Source: Nitrospira sp. ST-bin4 (GTDB lineage: Bacteria > Nitrospirota > Nitrospiria > Nitrospirales > Nitrospiraceae). Taken from it: DNA of 19,234 bases. How positions within the stretch are numbered: position 1 is the first letter of the stretch; each line of letters starts with the position of its first letter. A model generated the notes under the pieces. The model saw nothing but the letters and a program-made list of their open reading frames with translations, did no database searches and had not been told where the DNA came from. The stretch is taken from positions 1-19,234 of the forward strand of contig MSXM01000089.1 of the NCBI GenBank assembly GCA_002083565.1, in the 5' to 3' direction. The position numbers and the translations under genes were made by a program. Positions 1 to 6,391 of this stretch are shown here, in pieces.

Positions 1-181
1 TCTTCCGGTTTTCATGCGACGCAGTGATGTCGAGAAAACACAGTTCGTCTGCGCCCTCACGATCATAGGCGGCGGCCACTTCCACCGGATCGCCAGCATC
101 CCGGAGCGCCACAAAACCGACGCCTTTGACCACGCGGCCATCTTTTACGTCAAGACAGGGAATAATGCGCTTGGTCAACAT
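1..181 (-). CDS. hisF: Imidazole glycerol phosphate synthase cyclase subunit HisF (N-terminal 60 residues only)
   Basis: The gene runs off the left edge of the window, so only the first 60 residues are visible. They begin MLTKRIIPCLDVKDGRVVKG, the classic HisF start, with the catalytic Asp11 in the CLDV motif. HisF is the TIM-barrel cyclase that takes ammonia made by HisH and turns PRFAR into imidazole glycerol phosphate and AICAR, linking histidine and purine synthesis. It lies downstream of hisA on the same strand, 65 bases away, and that gap is filled by an inverted repeat (191-258). The ATG at 181-179 is chosen because it matches the family start exactly. No strong Shine-Dalgarno is visible, and the sequence just upstream is C-rich on the coding strand. 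Confidence 0.95.
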   Translation of the reverse strand, partial: MLTKRIIPCLDVKDGRVVKGVGFVALRDAGDPVEVAAAYDREGADELCFLDITASHENRK

Positions 182-190
182 CTTTGGTCC

Positions 191-258
191 GTGAGGGGTG
201 AGGGGTAGGGAGTGCGCGCGAGAATTGTCTTCATACCCCGAACCCTTCACCCTCTACC
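191..258. repeat. Imperfect G-rich/C-rich inverted repeat in the hisA-hisF gap
   Basis: The left arm (191-210) is made of GAGGGGT-type units and the right arm (236-258) of their approximate complement, separated by about 25 bases. Hand pairing gives about 16 base pairs with a few bulges and one or two G-U pairs. The right arm overlaps the last four codons of hisA. In the transcript this would be a stable hairpin just upstream of the hisF start. It is not followed by a T-run, so it does not look like an intrinsic terminator. It may stabilise the mRNA, pause RNA polymerase, or be a small dispersed repeat. Confidence 0.55.
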
Positions 259-972
259 GAGAGCTGCTACCGCGGCTCGATAGTCCAATTTGCCGTCGTA
301 GAGGGCCTTGCCCACAATCGCCCCTTCAACACGAGGACCGAGTGATCGCACCGCTAACAGATCTTCAATTCGGCTGATCCCGCCTGATGCAATGACCGGA
401 CAGGATGCATGGGCCACGATTTCTTCCAGGGCCGGAATGTTCGGCCCGTTCAACATGCCGTCACGCGCAATATCCGTGTAGATGACCGCTCCAATCTCGC
501 AGCCCGATACCTCTTTCAGCAGATCAACCGCGCGGACATCCGACACCGCCGTCCAACCCTTCACAGCCACTTTACCGCTGCGCGCATCGAGGCCCAGAAG
601 AATCCGTCCGGGGAACTCCTTGCAAGCCTGTTCCAGAAACGCCCGATCCATGAGCGCCGCCGTACCAAGCACCACACGGGACACCCCGGCGTGAAGATAC
701 CGTCGAACCGTTTCAATCGTCCTGATCCCTCCGCCCACCTGCACCTTCACACTCACCGTCTTGATGACGGCTTCGATCTGGGACAGATTACGGGGTTCAC
801 CGTCCACGGCGCCGTTCAGATCCACGACATGGATGAGATCCGCGCCGCCTGCTTGCCATTGTTTTGCCACCGCCTGCACATCGTCCGAATACACCGTCTC
901 TGCAGCCATATCGCCTTGGCGCAACCGGACACAGCGGCCGTCCTTCAAATCGATCGCCGGAATGACCAGCAC
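247..972 (-). CDS. hisA: Phosphoribosylformimino-5-aminoimidazole carboxamide ribotide isomerase HisA
   Basis: HisA isomerises ProFAR to PRFAR, the fourth step of histidine synthesis, as a cytoplasmic TIM-barrel enzyme. From the GTG at 972-970 the protein is 241 residues, the usual length. It starts with VIPAIDLKDGRCVRL, which carries the acid-base residue Asp8. The second catalytic Asp129 lies in LLGLDARSGK, and the phosphate-binding segments QVGGGIR (78-84) and IASGGIS (194-200) are present. The reading frame stays open to an ATG at 1086, but that extension would run far into the preceding gene and has no family match. The GTG lies one base after the TAA of the lipoprotein gene and behind a purine-rich GAGAG stretch, so translational coupling is likely. 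hisF follows. Confidence 0.96.
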   Translation of the reverse strand: MLVIPAIDLKDGRCVRLRQGDMAAETVYSDDVQAVAKQWQAGGADLIHVVDLNGAVDGEPRNLSQIEAVIKTVSVKVQVGGGIRTIETVRRYLHAGVSRVVLGTAALMDRAFLEQACKEFPGRILLGLDARSGKVAVKGWTAVSDVRAVDLLKEVSGCEIGAVIYTDIARDGMLNGPNIPALEEIVAHASCPVIASGGISRIEDLLAVRSLGPRVEGAIVGKALYDGKLDYRAAVAALGRG

Positions 973-973
973 G

Positions 974-1732
974 TTACTTCTCTCTTCCCGCGCCGAACGG
1001 AAATTCCTTGAGAATTTCCTCGACGCCGTATTCGGCGAGTTCCTCTGCTGTGACGAACATCCCGTATCGTTTGACGAATCCGACAAAATCCTCCGTCAAT
1101 GGCCGCTGTCGCTCATAGTAGTGGCCGATCCAGAGCACCCGTCCGTCCACCGCCACGACCTTCACCTCAAAACCGACAGAAGCGGCGGGATTCGCTCCGA
1201 GCCGGCTGCCGACCCGTTCCTGATACATGGACACGTAGCCGATCAAGGCCGCATCGGCCTTCAGCTTCTTGGCCAACAACGCCGCTGCTGCTTCAGGCTT
1301 GGCCGCCAAAAGCGTGCCCTCTGCAGCTGCAGCCTTGGCCGAATCGCCAAGCGGCACGATCTGCAGTCCATCCCTTTCTTGAAGCTGCTTCCAGAATAAT
1401 TGCGTGATGCGTTCCGCCGCATGACCTGGGAGGGAAACAGCTTGCCGGGAAGGCGGTTCCACCTCTGAAGGAATCGCCAGGGACATTTCTGACTGGCGGA
1501 TACCCTGAGGAGTCGCGAAATGGAGATTGCCCTGATCCCGCACCTGCGGCGTAACAATCGCAGTAAACGGCACCAACGCCATGGATCGAACGGTATACCG
1601 CGGCAGTTGATCCGACGACTCCGTCCGGACCTTCCATCCACTGCAGCCCGCAACCACAAACGCCAACACCATTAACGTGAGGACGTGAGACATCAGGCGT
1701 ATCGTGCTGAATCGAAGGTCGTATCTGTTCAT
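974..1732 (-). CDS. Putative outer-membrane or periplasmic lipoprotein of unknown function, inside the his gene string
   Basis: About 252 residues from the ATG at 1732-1730. The N-terminus has arginines, then a hydrophobic stretch ending VLAFVVAGC, a good signal-peptidase II lipobox with the lipidated Cys followed by SGW. The mature part contains MALVPFTAIV early and DAALIGYVSMYQERVG, followed by a strand resembling GFEVKVVAVDGRVLW. This pattern recalls the LpoB/CsgG-like family of small alpha-beta lipoproteins, but I cannot assign a family. Alternative starts are 1753, whose ATG lies inside the adjacent repeat element, and 1693, which would leave a shorter signal peptide without positive charges. 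It ends one base before hisA, so it is surely co-transcribed with hisA-hisF. Nothing in the sequence links it to histidine synthesis. Confidence 0.8.
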   Translation of the reverse strand: MNRYDLRFSTIRLMSHVLTLMVLAFVVAGCSGWKVRTESSDQLPRYTVRSMALVPFTAIVTPQVRDQGNLHFATPQGIRQSEMSLAIPSEVEPPSRQAVSLPGHAAERITQLFWKQLQERDGLQIVPLGDSAKAAAAEGTLLAAKPEAAAALLAKKLKADAALIGYVSMYQERVGSRLGANPAASVGFEVKVVAVDGRVLWIGHYYERQRPLTEDFVGFVKRYGMFVTAEELAEYGVEEILKEFPFGAGREK

Positions 1733-1743
1733 AGTCGATATTC

Positions 1744-1937
1744 TAGCCCGCATGATTCGTGACAGTTCGTCGCGAAATCGCCAAGCCGCGTCGTGAGACC
1801 GGCGCGCGGAGCCCGGAGAACCTGAGGCGTACTCGTGCAGTACGTCGAAGGCTCGATGGGCGAGCCCGCTGGCCGCAGGCGTGTCGCAGCAGCGGATCGG
1901 CGATTGCAGCAGAAGTGTTCATGAATCATGTGGGCTA
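1744..1937. mobile_element. Fold-back MITE-like element with long imperfect inverted ends
   Basis: The stretch begins TAGCCCGCATGATTCGTGA and ends TCATGAATCATGTGGGCTA. These ends are inverted copies that agree at 17 of 19 positions. Similarity between the arms continues inward with gaps for about 55 bases: AAATCGCC on one side matches GGCGATT on the other. The centre holds smaller hairpins, such as GTACT-CGTGC-AGTAC and GGCTCG-ATGGG-CGAGCC. It carries no coding sequence. The outermost bases are TA on both sides, which could be a TA target duplication of the type made by IS630/Tc1-mariner transposases. The right-hand TAG is also the stop codon of hisH, and the left end lies 11 bases before the lipoprotein start. 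A large REP/BIME-type repeat is the alternative reading. Confidence 0.7.
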
Positions 1938-2555
1938 AGCTTTCCACTCTCCAAAATTCTTGATCAACCGCAACCCCACGGTCTGGCTTTTCTCCGGGTG
2001 AAACTGGCAAGCCACGATATTGTCCTTCCACACACTCGATACGAACGGGATGCCGTAGGTCGTTATCGTCGCGGCTAGCTGCTTGTCGCTGGGGTCCACA
2101 AAATACGAATGTACAAAATACCAATCAGATCCGTCCGCGACCCCGTCGAACAGTGGACAGGCTCGTTGGGCATGGACTTGATTCCAGCCCATGTGCGGCA
2201 CTTTCAACGCCTGCCCACCCTCGAATCGCCGGACCGTTCCTTGAATGATATCGAGTCCTTTATGGGGCCCGAATTCTTCACTCTCGGTAAACAAAACTTG
2301 AAGGCCCAAGCAAATCCCAAGAAACGGCTTGCCCGATTGGATCGCTGTTCGGATCGGTTCCACCAATCCATACTGCTCGATATTCGCCATGCAATCACCG
2401 AACGCGCCGACACCCGGCAAGACCACATGATCGGCGTTCCCGATCACCCGCGCATCACGTGTCACGACGGCCTGATGCCCCACAGCCTCGAAGGCCTTGG
2501 AGACACTGCGGAGATTCCCCATGCCGTAATCGATGATCGCAATCATGGTCCCCAT
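1935..2555 (-). CDS. hisH: Imidazole glycerol phosphate synthase glutaminase subunit HisH
   Basis: HisH is the class I glutamine amidotransferase that hydrolyses glutamine and channels ammonia to HisF. The 206-residue protein has the nucleophile Cys82 in FLGICLGLQVLF and the His186/Glu188 pair in CQFHPEKS. The N-terminus IAIIDYGMGNLRSV and LPGVGAFGDC are typical, and the length is normal. A second ATG three codons in (2546) is an equally good family start; GGGGA lies just before it. The stop codon TAG coincides with the first bases of the fold-back element, so the last residues may have been altered slightly by insertion. hisH is separated from hisB by the accessory patch (about 2556-4362), so it may need its own promoter. 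I could not identify a convincing one. Confidence 0.96.
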   Translation of the reverse strand: MGTMIAIIDYGMGNLRSVSKAFEAVGHQAVVTRDARVIGNADHVVLPGVGAFGDCMANIEQYGLVEPIRTAIQSGKPFLGICLGLQVLFTESEEFGPHKGLDIIQGTVRRFEGGQALKVPHMGWNQVHAQRACPLFDGVADGSDWYFVHSYFVDPSDKQLAATITTYGIPFVSSVWKDNIVACQFHPEKSQTVGLRLIKNFGEWKA

Positions 2556-2632
2556 CCACTCATGGAAGCGTGTAACAATACCGCATCTGCGGATGTCATG
2601 CCACTACGAATCTGGCTGAGAATGCCCAAAGA

Positions 2633-2661
2633 TTGACAGGACATGGATGAACCAGTAGCCT
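2633..2661 (+). promoter_or_regulatory. Possible promoter for the mntA-hepT pair
   Basis: A perfect -35 hexamer TTGACA (2633-2638) is followed after 17 bases by TAGCCT (2656-2661), a weak -10 sharing three of six consensus bases. The start codon of mntA lies 27 bases downstream. About 40 bases upstream is a short dyad, CCGCA-TC-TGCGG (2581-2592), which could be an operator or could belong to the divergent hisH leader. The spacing and position fit, but the weak -10 keeps confidence low. Confidence 0.35.
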
Positions 2662-2687
2662 GAGCCGGTCAACCAACCAGGTGTGAA

Positions 2688-3083
2688 ATGAATGACGCAT
2701 CGTTGAGTGAATACATTCGCAAGGCTGTCCCAGGACTCATCGCCCTGTACCGCTTCGGCTCGCAAGCAAAAGGAACTGCTCGCCCTGCCAGCGACATTGA
2801 CCTTGCCATCCTCTCACGCGAGCCCATGCCCAATCTGCGCCGATTTGAGCTCGCCCAAGAGTTGGCCACACAACTGCACCGTGATGTGGACCTTGTCGAT
2901 CTACGCACAGCATCCGCTGTGATGAAGATGCAAGTGCTCTCTACCGGCGTCTGCCTGGTTTCTCAAGACGAGTCGGCTCGCCGAGAGTTTGAAATGTACG
3001 CCTATTCGGACTATGCGAGGCTGAACGAGGAACGGCGCGAGATTGTGAAGGGGATCACCAACCGCGGGCTGGTGTATGGCTGA
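2688..3083 (+). CDS. mntA: MNT-domain nucleotidyltransferase antitoxin, MntA-like
   Basis: A 131-residue minimal nucleotidyltransferase. The active-site pattern is visible: FGSQAKGTARPASDIDLAIL holds the Gly24-Ser25 pair and the metal-binding Asp36 and Asp38, and a third acidic position lies in DVDLVDL (67-71). In the characterised type VII system the MntA antitoxin adds AMP units to a tyrosine of the HEPN toxin and so neutralises it. The gene precedes the HEPN partner and overlaps it by 8 bases, a typical arrangement for such pairs. AGGTG shortly before the ATG may serve as ribosome binding site. It is on the plus strand, opposite to the his genes around it, and forms part of an accessory patch between hisB and hisH. 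The pairing supports the antitoxin role; activity itself is inferred. Confidence 0.9.
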   Translation: MNDASLSEYIRKAVPGLIALYRFGSQAKGTARPASDIDLAILSREPMPNLRRFELAQELATQLHRDVDLVDLRTASAVMKMQVLSTGVCLVSQDESARREFEMYAYSDYARLNEERREIVKGITNRGLVYG

Positions 3084-3489
3084 CGACGTTGTTCTCAATA
3101 AAGCCGCCAGCATCGAGCGGTGCTTGCAGCGAATTCAAGATGAATATGCAGGCACCAAGCAGAACCTTGCCGAAAATCAGACCAAGCAGGATGCGATCGT
3201 ATTAAATCTTCAGCGCGCCTGCGAAACTGCGATCGATCTGGCCATGTACGTGGTCAGCCAACGCAAACTCGGCGTCCCACAAGATAGCCGCGACGCATTT
3301 ACCCTCTTACAAACCGCAGGTATCCTGTCCGCAGATCTGACAACCCGCATGCAGCGGATGGTCGGCTTCCGGAACATCGCCGTGCACGAATACGCCCGCC
3401 TGAATCTCGATGTAGTCCAGGCCATCATTACCAAACAGCTGGACGATTTCCGGACATTTTCCTCGACCATTGTGAAGGCGTGCGCGTAG
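3076..3489 (+). CDS. hepT: HEPN-domain RNase toxin, HepT-like
   Basis: A 137-residue, mostly helical protein of the HepT (former DUF86) family. The toxin motif Rx4HxY is complete: Arg99, His104 and Tyr106 in RNIAVHEY. In characterised HepT toxins the Arg and His form the ribonuclease site, and the Tyr is the residue AMPylated by MntA. Other family marks are CETAIDLAMYVV (49-60) and FTLLQTAGILS. The start ATG overlaps the stop of mntA (ATGGCTGA), giving strong translational coupling. No terminator is obvious after it. The convergent DUF5677-like gene ends 66 bases away. Since every catalytic residue is present, the pair is probably functional rather than decayed. Confidence 0.92.
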   Translation: MADDVVLNKAASIERCLQRIQDEYAGTKQNLAENQTKQDAIVLNLQRACETAIDLAMYVVSQRKLGVPQDSRDAFTLLQTAGILSADLTTRMQRMVGFRNIAVHEYARLNLDVVQAIITKQLDDFRTFSSTIVKACA

Positions 3490-3555
3490 CCCAACTGAAT
3501 AAGGTCTGGCAGCAACGGATCAAAGACTCCCGGCATATTCCCCTTGACCAAAAGC

Positions 3556-4362
3556 TTATGTGCCTTGATGTCTTGTCTCATTATCGCGCTGTCTTAGGAC
3601 GCAGGCAGCCTTTCCCTTCCAGCCTTTGAGTTCTTGCTCTAGCACAGAGATTGTTGCCGCATTGGCAGAACCACGAAGAATCTGCAGAAACACTCTCAGC
3701 ATCTCCCAATAAACATCCAGCATATAATTCCAAGCAAGACGAACCGTGCTGTTGTCTGCCTCAATAAACTGGATCTCAACTACTCCATTACGTTCCTGAA
3801 GAAATGCAGTTGCCAACGGTCCTGCATGTGAGGAGACTGCACTGAACATGTCGTAGACAGACTTCAGGTAACTCCAAACGTCTCCTGGCTCACCAAACAA
3901 TTCACCTGTCTTGAACTTATTCGTATATTCTTTCGACGGGCGCCATTGGTGGGGCCTGGCGTCATCGCCGGCGTTTGGATATGCGGTATCGAACACTTCT
4001 GAAAGCTCAGGCTTTCTCCATAGCCGATAAGCAGTTGCAGTGGCCTCGATAGCACGACGGCTTAGCGCTTCGGCATCCACCACACGGCGACGGAGCAGCA
4101 GGGACACAACCCCGTACATTTGACTCATGACCGCAAGAAATAACTTGGATGAGCTCGCGGAGATGGAAACTTCTGCCCTCGGCATTTTGGCTAATACGCC
4201 CAGCCGTTCATAAAGTTCGGCCAACTGGCAGAACAGCTCAAATTCCTGCCGATACAAGGAGCAGGAGGTTTGGACCGCCTTTCCTTCCTGCTCAAGATAT
4301 TTCGTTAACCCACCAGGCTCTTCAATCATCGCCATAGATGCCTCTGCTCTGTCGAAATGCAT
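3556..4362 (-). CDS. DUF5677-like protein of unknown function (accessory cargo)
   Basis: A 268-residue, helix-rich soluble protein without a signal peptide or membrane segment. The stretches RRAIEATATAYRL and YDMFSAVSSHAG (with a conserved-looking SSHAG) resemble the DUF5677 family, which is often found in accessory regions; this is recognition by pattern only. The start ATG at 4362 has AGAGGCG about eight bases upstream; later Met codons at residues 10 and 12 are possible starts. Its base composition is visibly more AT-rich than the neighbouring his genes, and it carries many rare-looking codons, suggesting acquisition. It is codirectional with hisB and hisH but sits behind a hairpin after hisB, and it converges with the toxin-antitoxin pair. 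No function can be assigned. Confidence 0.75.
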   Translation of the reverse strand: MHFDRAEASMAMIEEPGGLTKYLEQEGKAVQTSCSLYRQEFELFCQLAELYERLGVLAKMPRAEVSISASSSKLFLAVMSQMYGVVSLLLRRRVVDAEALSRRAIEATATAYRLWRKPELSEVFDTAYPNAGDDARPHQWRPSKEYTNKFKTGELFGEPGDVWSYLKSVYDMFSAVSSHAGPLATAFLQERNGVVEIQFIEADNSTVRLAWNYMLDVYWEMLRVFLQILRGSANAATISVLEQELKGWKGKAACVLRQRDNETRHQGT

Positions 4363-4433
4363 TCATGTTCGCCTCTGAATTCATTCTGCGAAACATGCAA
4401 ATTCACAAGATCCTTGCCGGCTGATGAAACACA

Positions 4434-4465
4434 AAGGGCAAGCACCCCACGAGATGCTTGCCCTT
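4434..4465 (-). terminator. Hairpin downstream of hisB, probable terminator
   Basis: An 11-base perfect stem (AAGGGCAAGCA at 4434-4444 with its complement at 4455-4465) encloses a 10-base loop. On the minus strand it is followed by TTTGTGTTTC, a broken T-run, so termination may be partial. It lies 37 bases after the hisB stop codon. If it works, the hisG-hisD-hisB transcript ends before the accessory patch, and hisH-hisA-hisF must be transcribed by read-through or from their own promoter. Confidence 0.6.
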
Positions 4466-4502
4466 GCGAACCATTACAATCTCCTGCTGGATTTCAGTTT
4501 GG

Positions 4503-5111
4503 TTACAGCATCCCCTTCGTCGAGAGGACTTTGCCGGCCAGGCGCTCCTCCGGCATCGTCGCCTGATCGAGGGCTTTGGCCAGCGCCTTGAAAATCGCTT
4601 CCATGATGTGGTGCGGATTGCGGCCATACATAAGATTGACGTGCAGATTGAGCCCGCCATGAGTGACAAAGGCTTGAAAGAAATCTTCGAAGAGCCCCAA
4701 ATCAAATGCCTTGATCTTCCGGTCCGGCAGATTCACGTTGTACACGAGGAACGGCCGGCCGCTGAGATCCACCGTCACCTGGGCCAAGGTTTCATCCAGC
4801 GGTGCCGAGGCAAACCCGAATCGCTTGATCCCGGCTTTTTCCCCCAACGCCTGATGCAGTGCCTGTCCCATCACGATACCGACATCTTCAACGGTATGAT
4901 GTTCGTCGATGTCGATGTCCCCTTTGGCCCGGACTGTCAAATCGAAAAACCCGTGCTTGGCCAGCAGTTCCAGCATGTGATCAAAGAAACGAATGCCCGT
5001 ATCAATCTTGCCGTGGCCGCGACCATCAAGCGCCCACTCGACGGAAATGTCTGTCTCTTTGGTCGCACGATGGATAGCTGCCTGGCGCGACGGAGTCCCG
5101 TTCTTCTTCAT
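4503..5111 (-). CDS. hisB: Imidazoleglycerol-phosphate dehydratase HisB (monofunctional)
   Basis: HisB dehydrates imidazole glycerol phosphate to imidazole acetol phosphate with the help of Mn ions. The 202-residue protein is the single-domain form, without the histidinol-phosphatase domain found in enteric bacteria. Metal-binding histidines lie in FFDHMLELLAKHG (43-55), DEHHTVEDVGI (69-79) and NPHHIMEAIFKALAKAL (165-181). The start codon overlaps the stop of hisD in an ATGA arrangement, so the two are translationally coupled. A hairpin terminator follows the gene. The phosphatase step must be supplied by a gene outside this window. Confidence 0.97.
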   Translation of the reverse strand: MKKNGTPSRQAAIHRATKETDISVEWALDGRGHGKIDTGIRFFDHMLELLAKHGFFDLTVRAKGDIDIDEHHTVEDVGIVMGQALHQALGEKAGIKRFGFASAPLDETLAQVTVDLSGRPFLVYNVNLPDRKIKAFDLGLFEDFFQAFVTHGGLNLHVNLMYGRNPHHIMEAIFKALAKALDQATMPEERLAGKVLSTKGML

Positions 5112-6391
5112 GAAAACCTGCTTTGGGCCGACTTCGCATGCGCGTCGAACCCTTCGATGTGGGCCAATCGGATCAACGGATCTTTCACCTTTGCCAGTTC
5201 CTGTTTCGTATAGTGAACGATATTGCTGACCTTGACGTAATCGTTCACGGAAAGCGCCGAGAAAAACCGCGCACTCCCGCCGGTCGGCAACACGTGGTTC
5301 GGGCCTGCCACATAATCCGCAACCGCAGGCGGCGTATACCGGCCCAGAAATAACGCGCCGGCATGACGGATCTGTTCGAGATAGTCGAACGGATTATCCA
5401 CCGAGAGCGTTAAATGTTCGGCGGCAATTTGATTGGCCACGTCGATCGCTTCATCCATGGTCCTCACGACAAACGCCACCGAATGGCGCGCAATCGCCTT
5501 GGAGGCGATCTTTTCGCGTTGAAGTCCCTTCAACTGCTGCTCGATCAATTTGGACACGTCTTTCGCCAGCCGTTCGGATGTCGTGACTAAAAAGACCTGT
5601 GCGTCTTCATCGTGCTCGGCTTCACACAGCAGATCAGCGGCCACATGGACCGGATTGGCCTCGTCATCGGCTACCACCAACAATTCGCTGGGCCCCGCGA
5701 TCATGTCGATCCCGACGGTCCCATAGAGAAGGCGCTTGGCGGTCGCCACATAAATATTGCCTGGTCCGACGATCTTATCGACCTTGGGAATCGCCTTCGT
5801 TCCATAGGCGAGCGCCGCCACGGCCTGTACTCCACCGATGCGATAAATTTCCGATACCCCCGCAATATCGGCCGCCACCAGCAGATACGGATTGATGGGC
5901 CCCTTCTGCGGCGGCGTTACCATCACCACTCGCCGTACCCCTGCCACCTTGGCCGGGATCGCGCACATCAGTACCGATGAGGGATACACGGCTTTCCCGC
6001 CGGGCACATAGACCCCGATGGCATCGATCGGTGTGACAACCTGTCCCAACGTGGCATCGTTGTCCTGATACATCCACGTCTTCGTGCGCTGACGCTCATG
6101 AAACGCGGTAATTCGTTTTGCCGCAAGCCGCAGGGCATCGCCTTCATCCTTACGAATGTGGAAGTAGGCGTTATTGATCTCCTCCGGCGTCACTCGCACT
6201 GCATCCGGTTTGAGCGAGACTTTGTCGAATTGTTTGGTATAGCGCAACACCGCCTTGTCGCCGCCCCGCTCGACCGCTTGCAGGATGGACCGGACGGTCT
6301 TCTCCACAGAAGCCCCGGCCGCTTGGCCGCGGGATACCACTTTCTTCAGGCTGGGAAGGAAGCTGCGATCTGCTTGCGTGACGATCTTCAT
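5108..6391 (-). CDS. hisD: Histidinol dehydrogenase HisD
   Basis: HisD oxidises L-histidinol to L-histidine in two NAD-dependent steps using a zinc ion. The 427-residue protein has normal length and hallmarks: YVPGGKAVYPSSVLM (128-142), the catalytic Glu325-His326 pair in AAEHLTL, the AGPNHVLPTGGSAR segment (362-375) preceded by metal-ligand candidate Asp359, and C-terminal His418 in GFDAHAK. In the zinc-binding segment the sequence reads LCEAEHDEDAQV, with Glu257 where the well-studied enterobacterial enzyme has Gln (SQAEH). The carboxylate could still bind zinc. It overlaps hisG upstream and hisB downstream by 4 bases each, so hisG-hisD-hisB form a tightly coupled unit. Confidence 0.97.
   Translation of the reverse strand: MKIVTQADRSFLPSLKKVVSRGQAAGASVEKTVRSILQAVERGGDKAVLRYTKQFDKVSLKPDAVRVTPEEINNAYFHIRKDEGDALRLAAKRITAFHERQRTKTWMYQDNDATLGQVVTPIDAIGVYVPGGKAVYPSSVLMCAIPAKVAGVRRVVMVTPPQKGPINPYLLVAADIAGVSEIYRIGGVQAVAALAYGTKAIPKVDKIVGPGNIYVATAKRLLYGTVGIDMIAGPSELLVVADDEANPVHVAADLLCEAEHDEDAQVFLVTTSERLAKDVSKLIEQQLKGLQREKIASKAIARHSVAFVVRTMDEAIDVANQIAAEHLTLSVDNPFDYLEQIRHAGALFLGRYTPPAVADYVAGPNHVLPTGGSARFFSALSVNDYVKVSNIVHYTKQELAKVKDPLIRLAHIEGFDAHAKSAQSRFS

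Noticed and set aside
191..210. G-quadruplex in the hisA-hisF gap
   Set aside because: Only three clear G-runs are present in close spacing; the inverted-repeat reading explains the region better.
409..1011. Long plus-strand open frame opposite hisA
   Set aside because: It is antisense to a clear HisA with full motifs. Its composition is that of a shadow frame and it shows no protein motif.
1729..2124. Minus-strand frame of 131 residues over the hisH end and the repeat element
   Set aside because: Its N-terminal half is hisH in another frame and the rest is the non-coding fold-back element.
3480..3629. GTG-started frame of 49 residues overlapping the hepT stop
   Set aside because: It reads plausibly as protein (VRVAQLNKVWQQRIKD) but has no ribosome binding site or known motif, and overlaps the convergent DUF5677-like gene. 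It may be a remnant of a lost gene.
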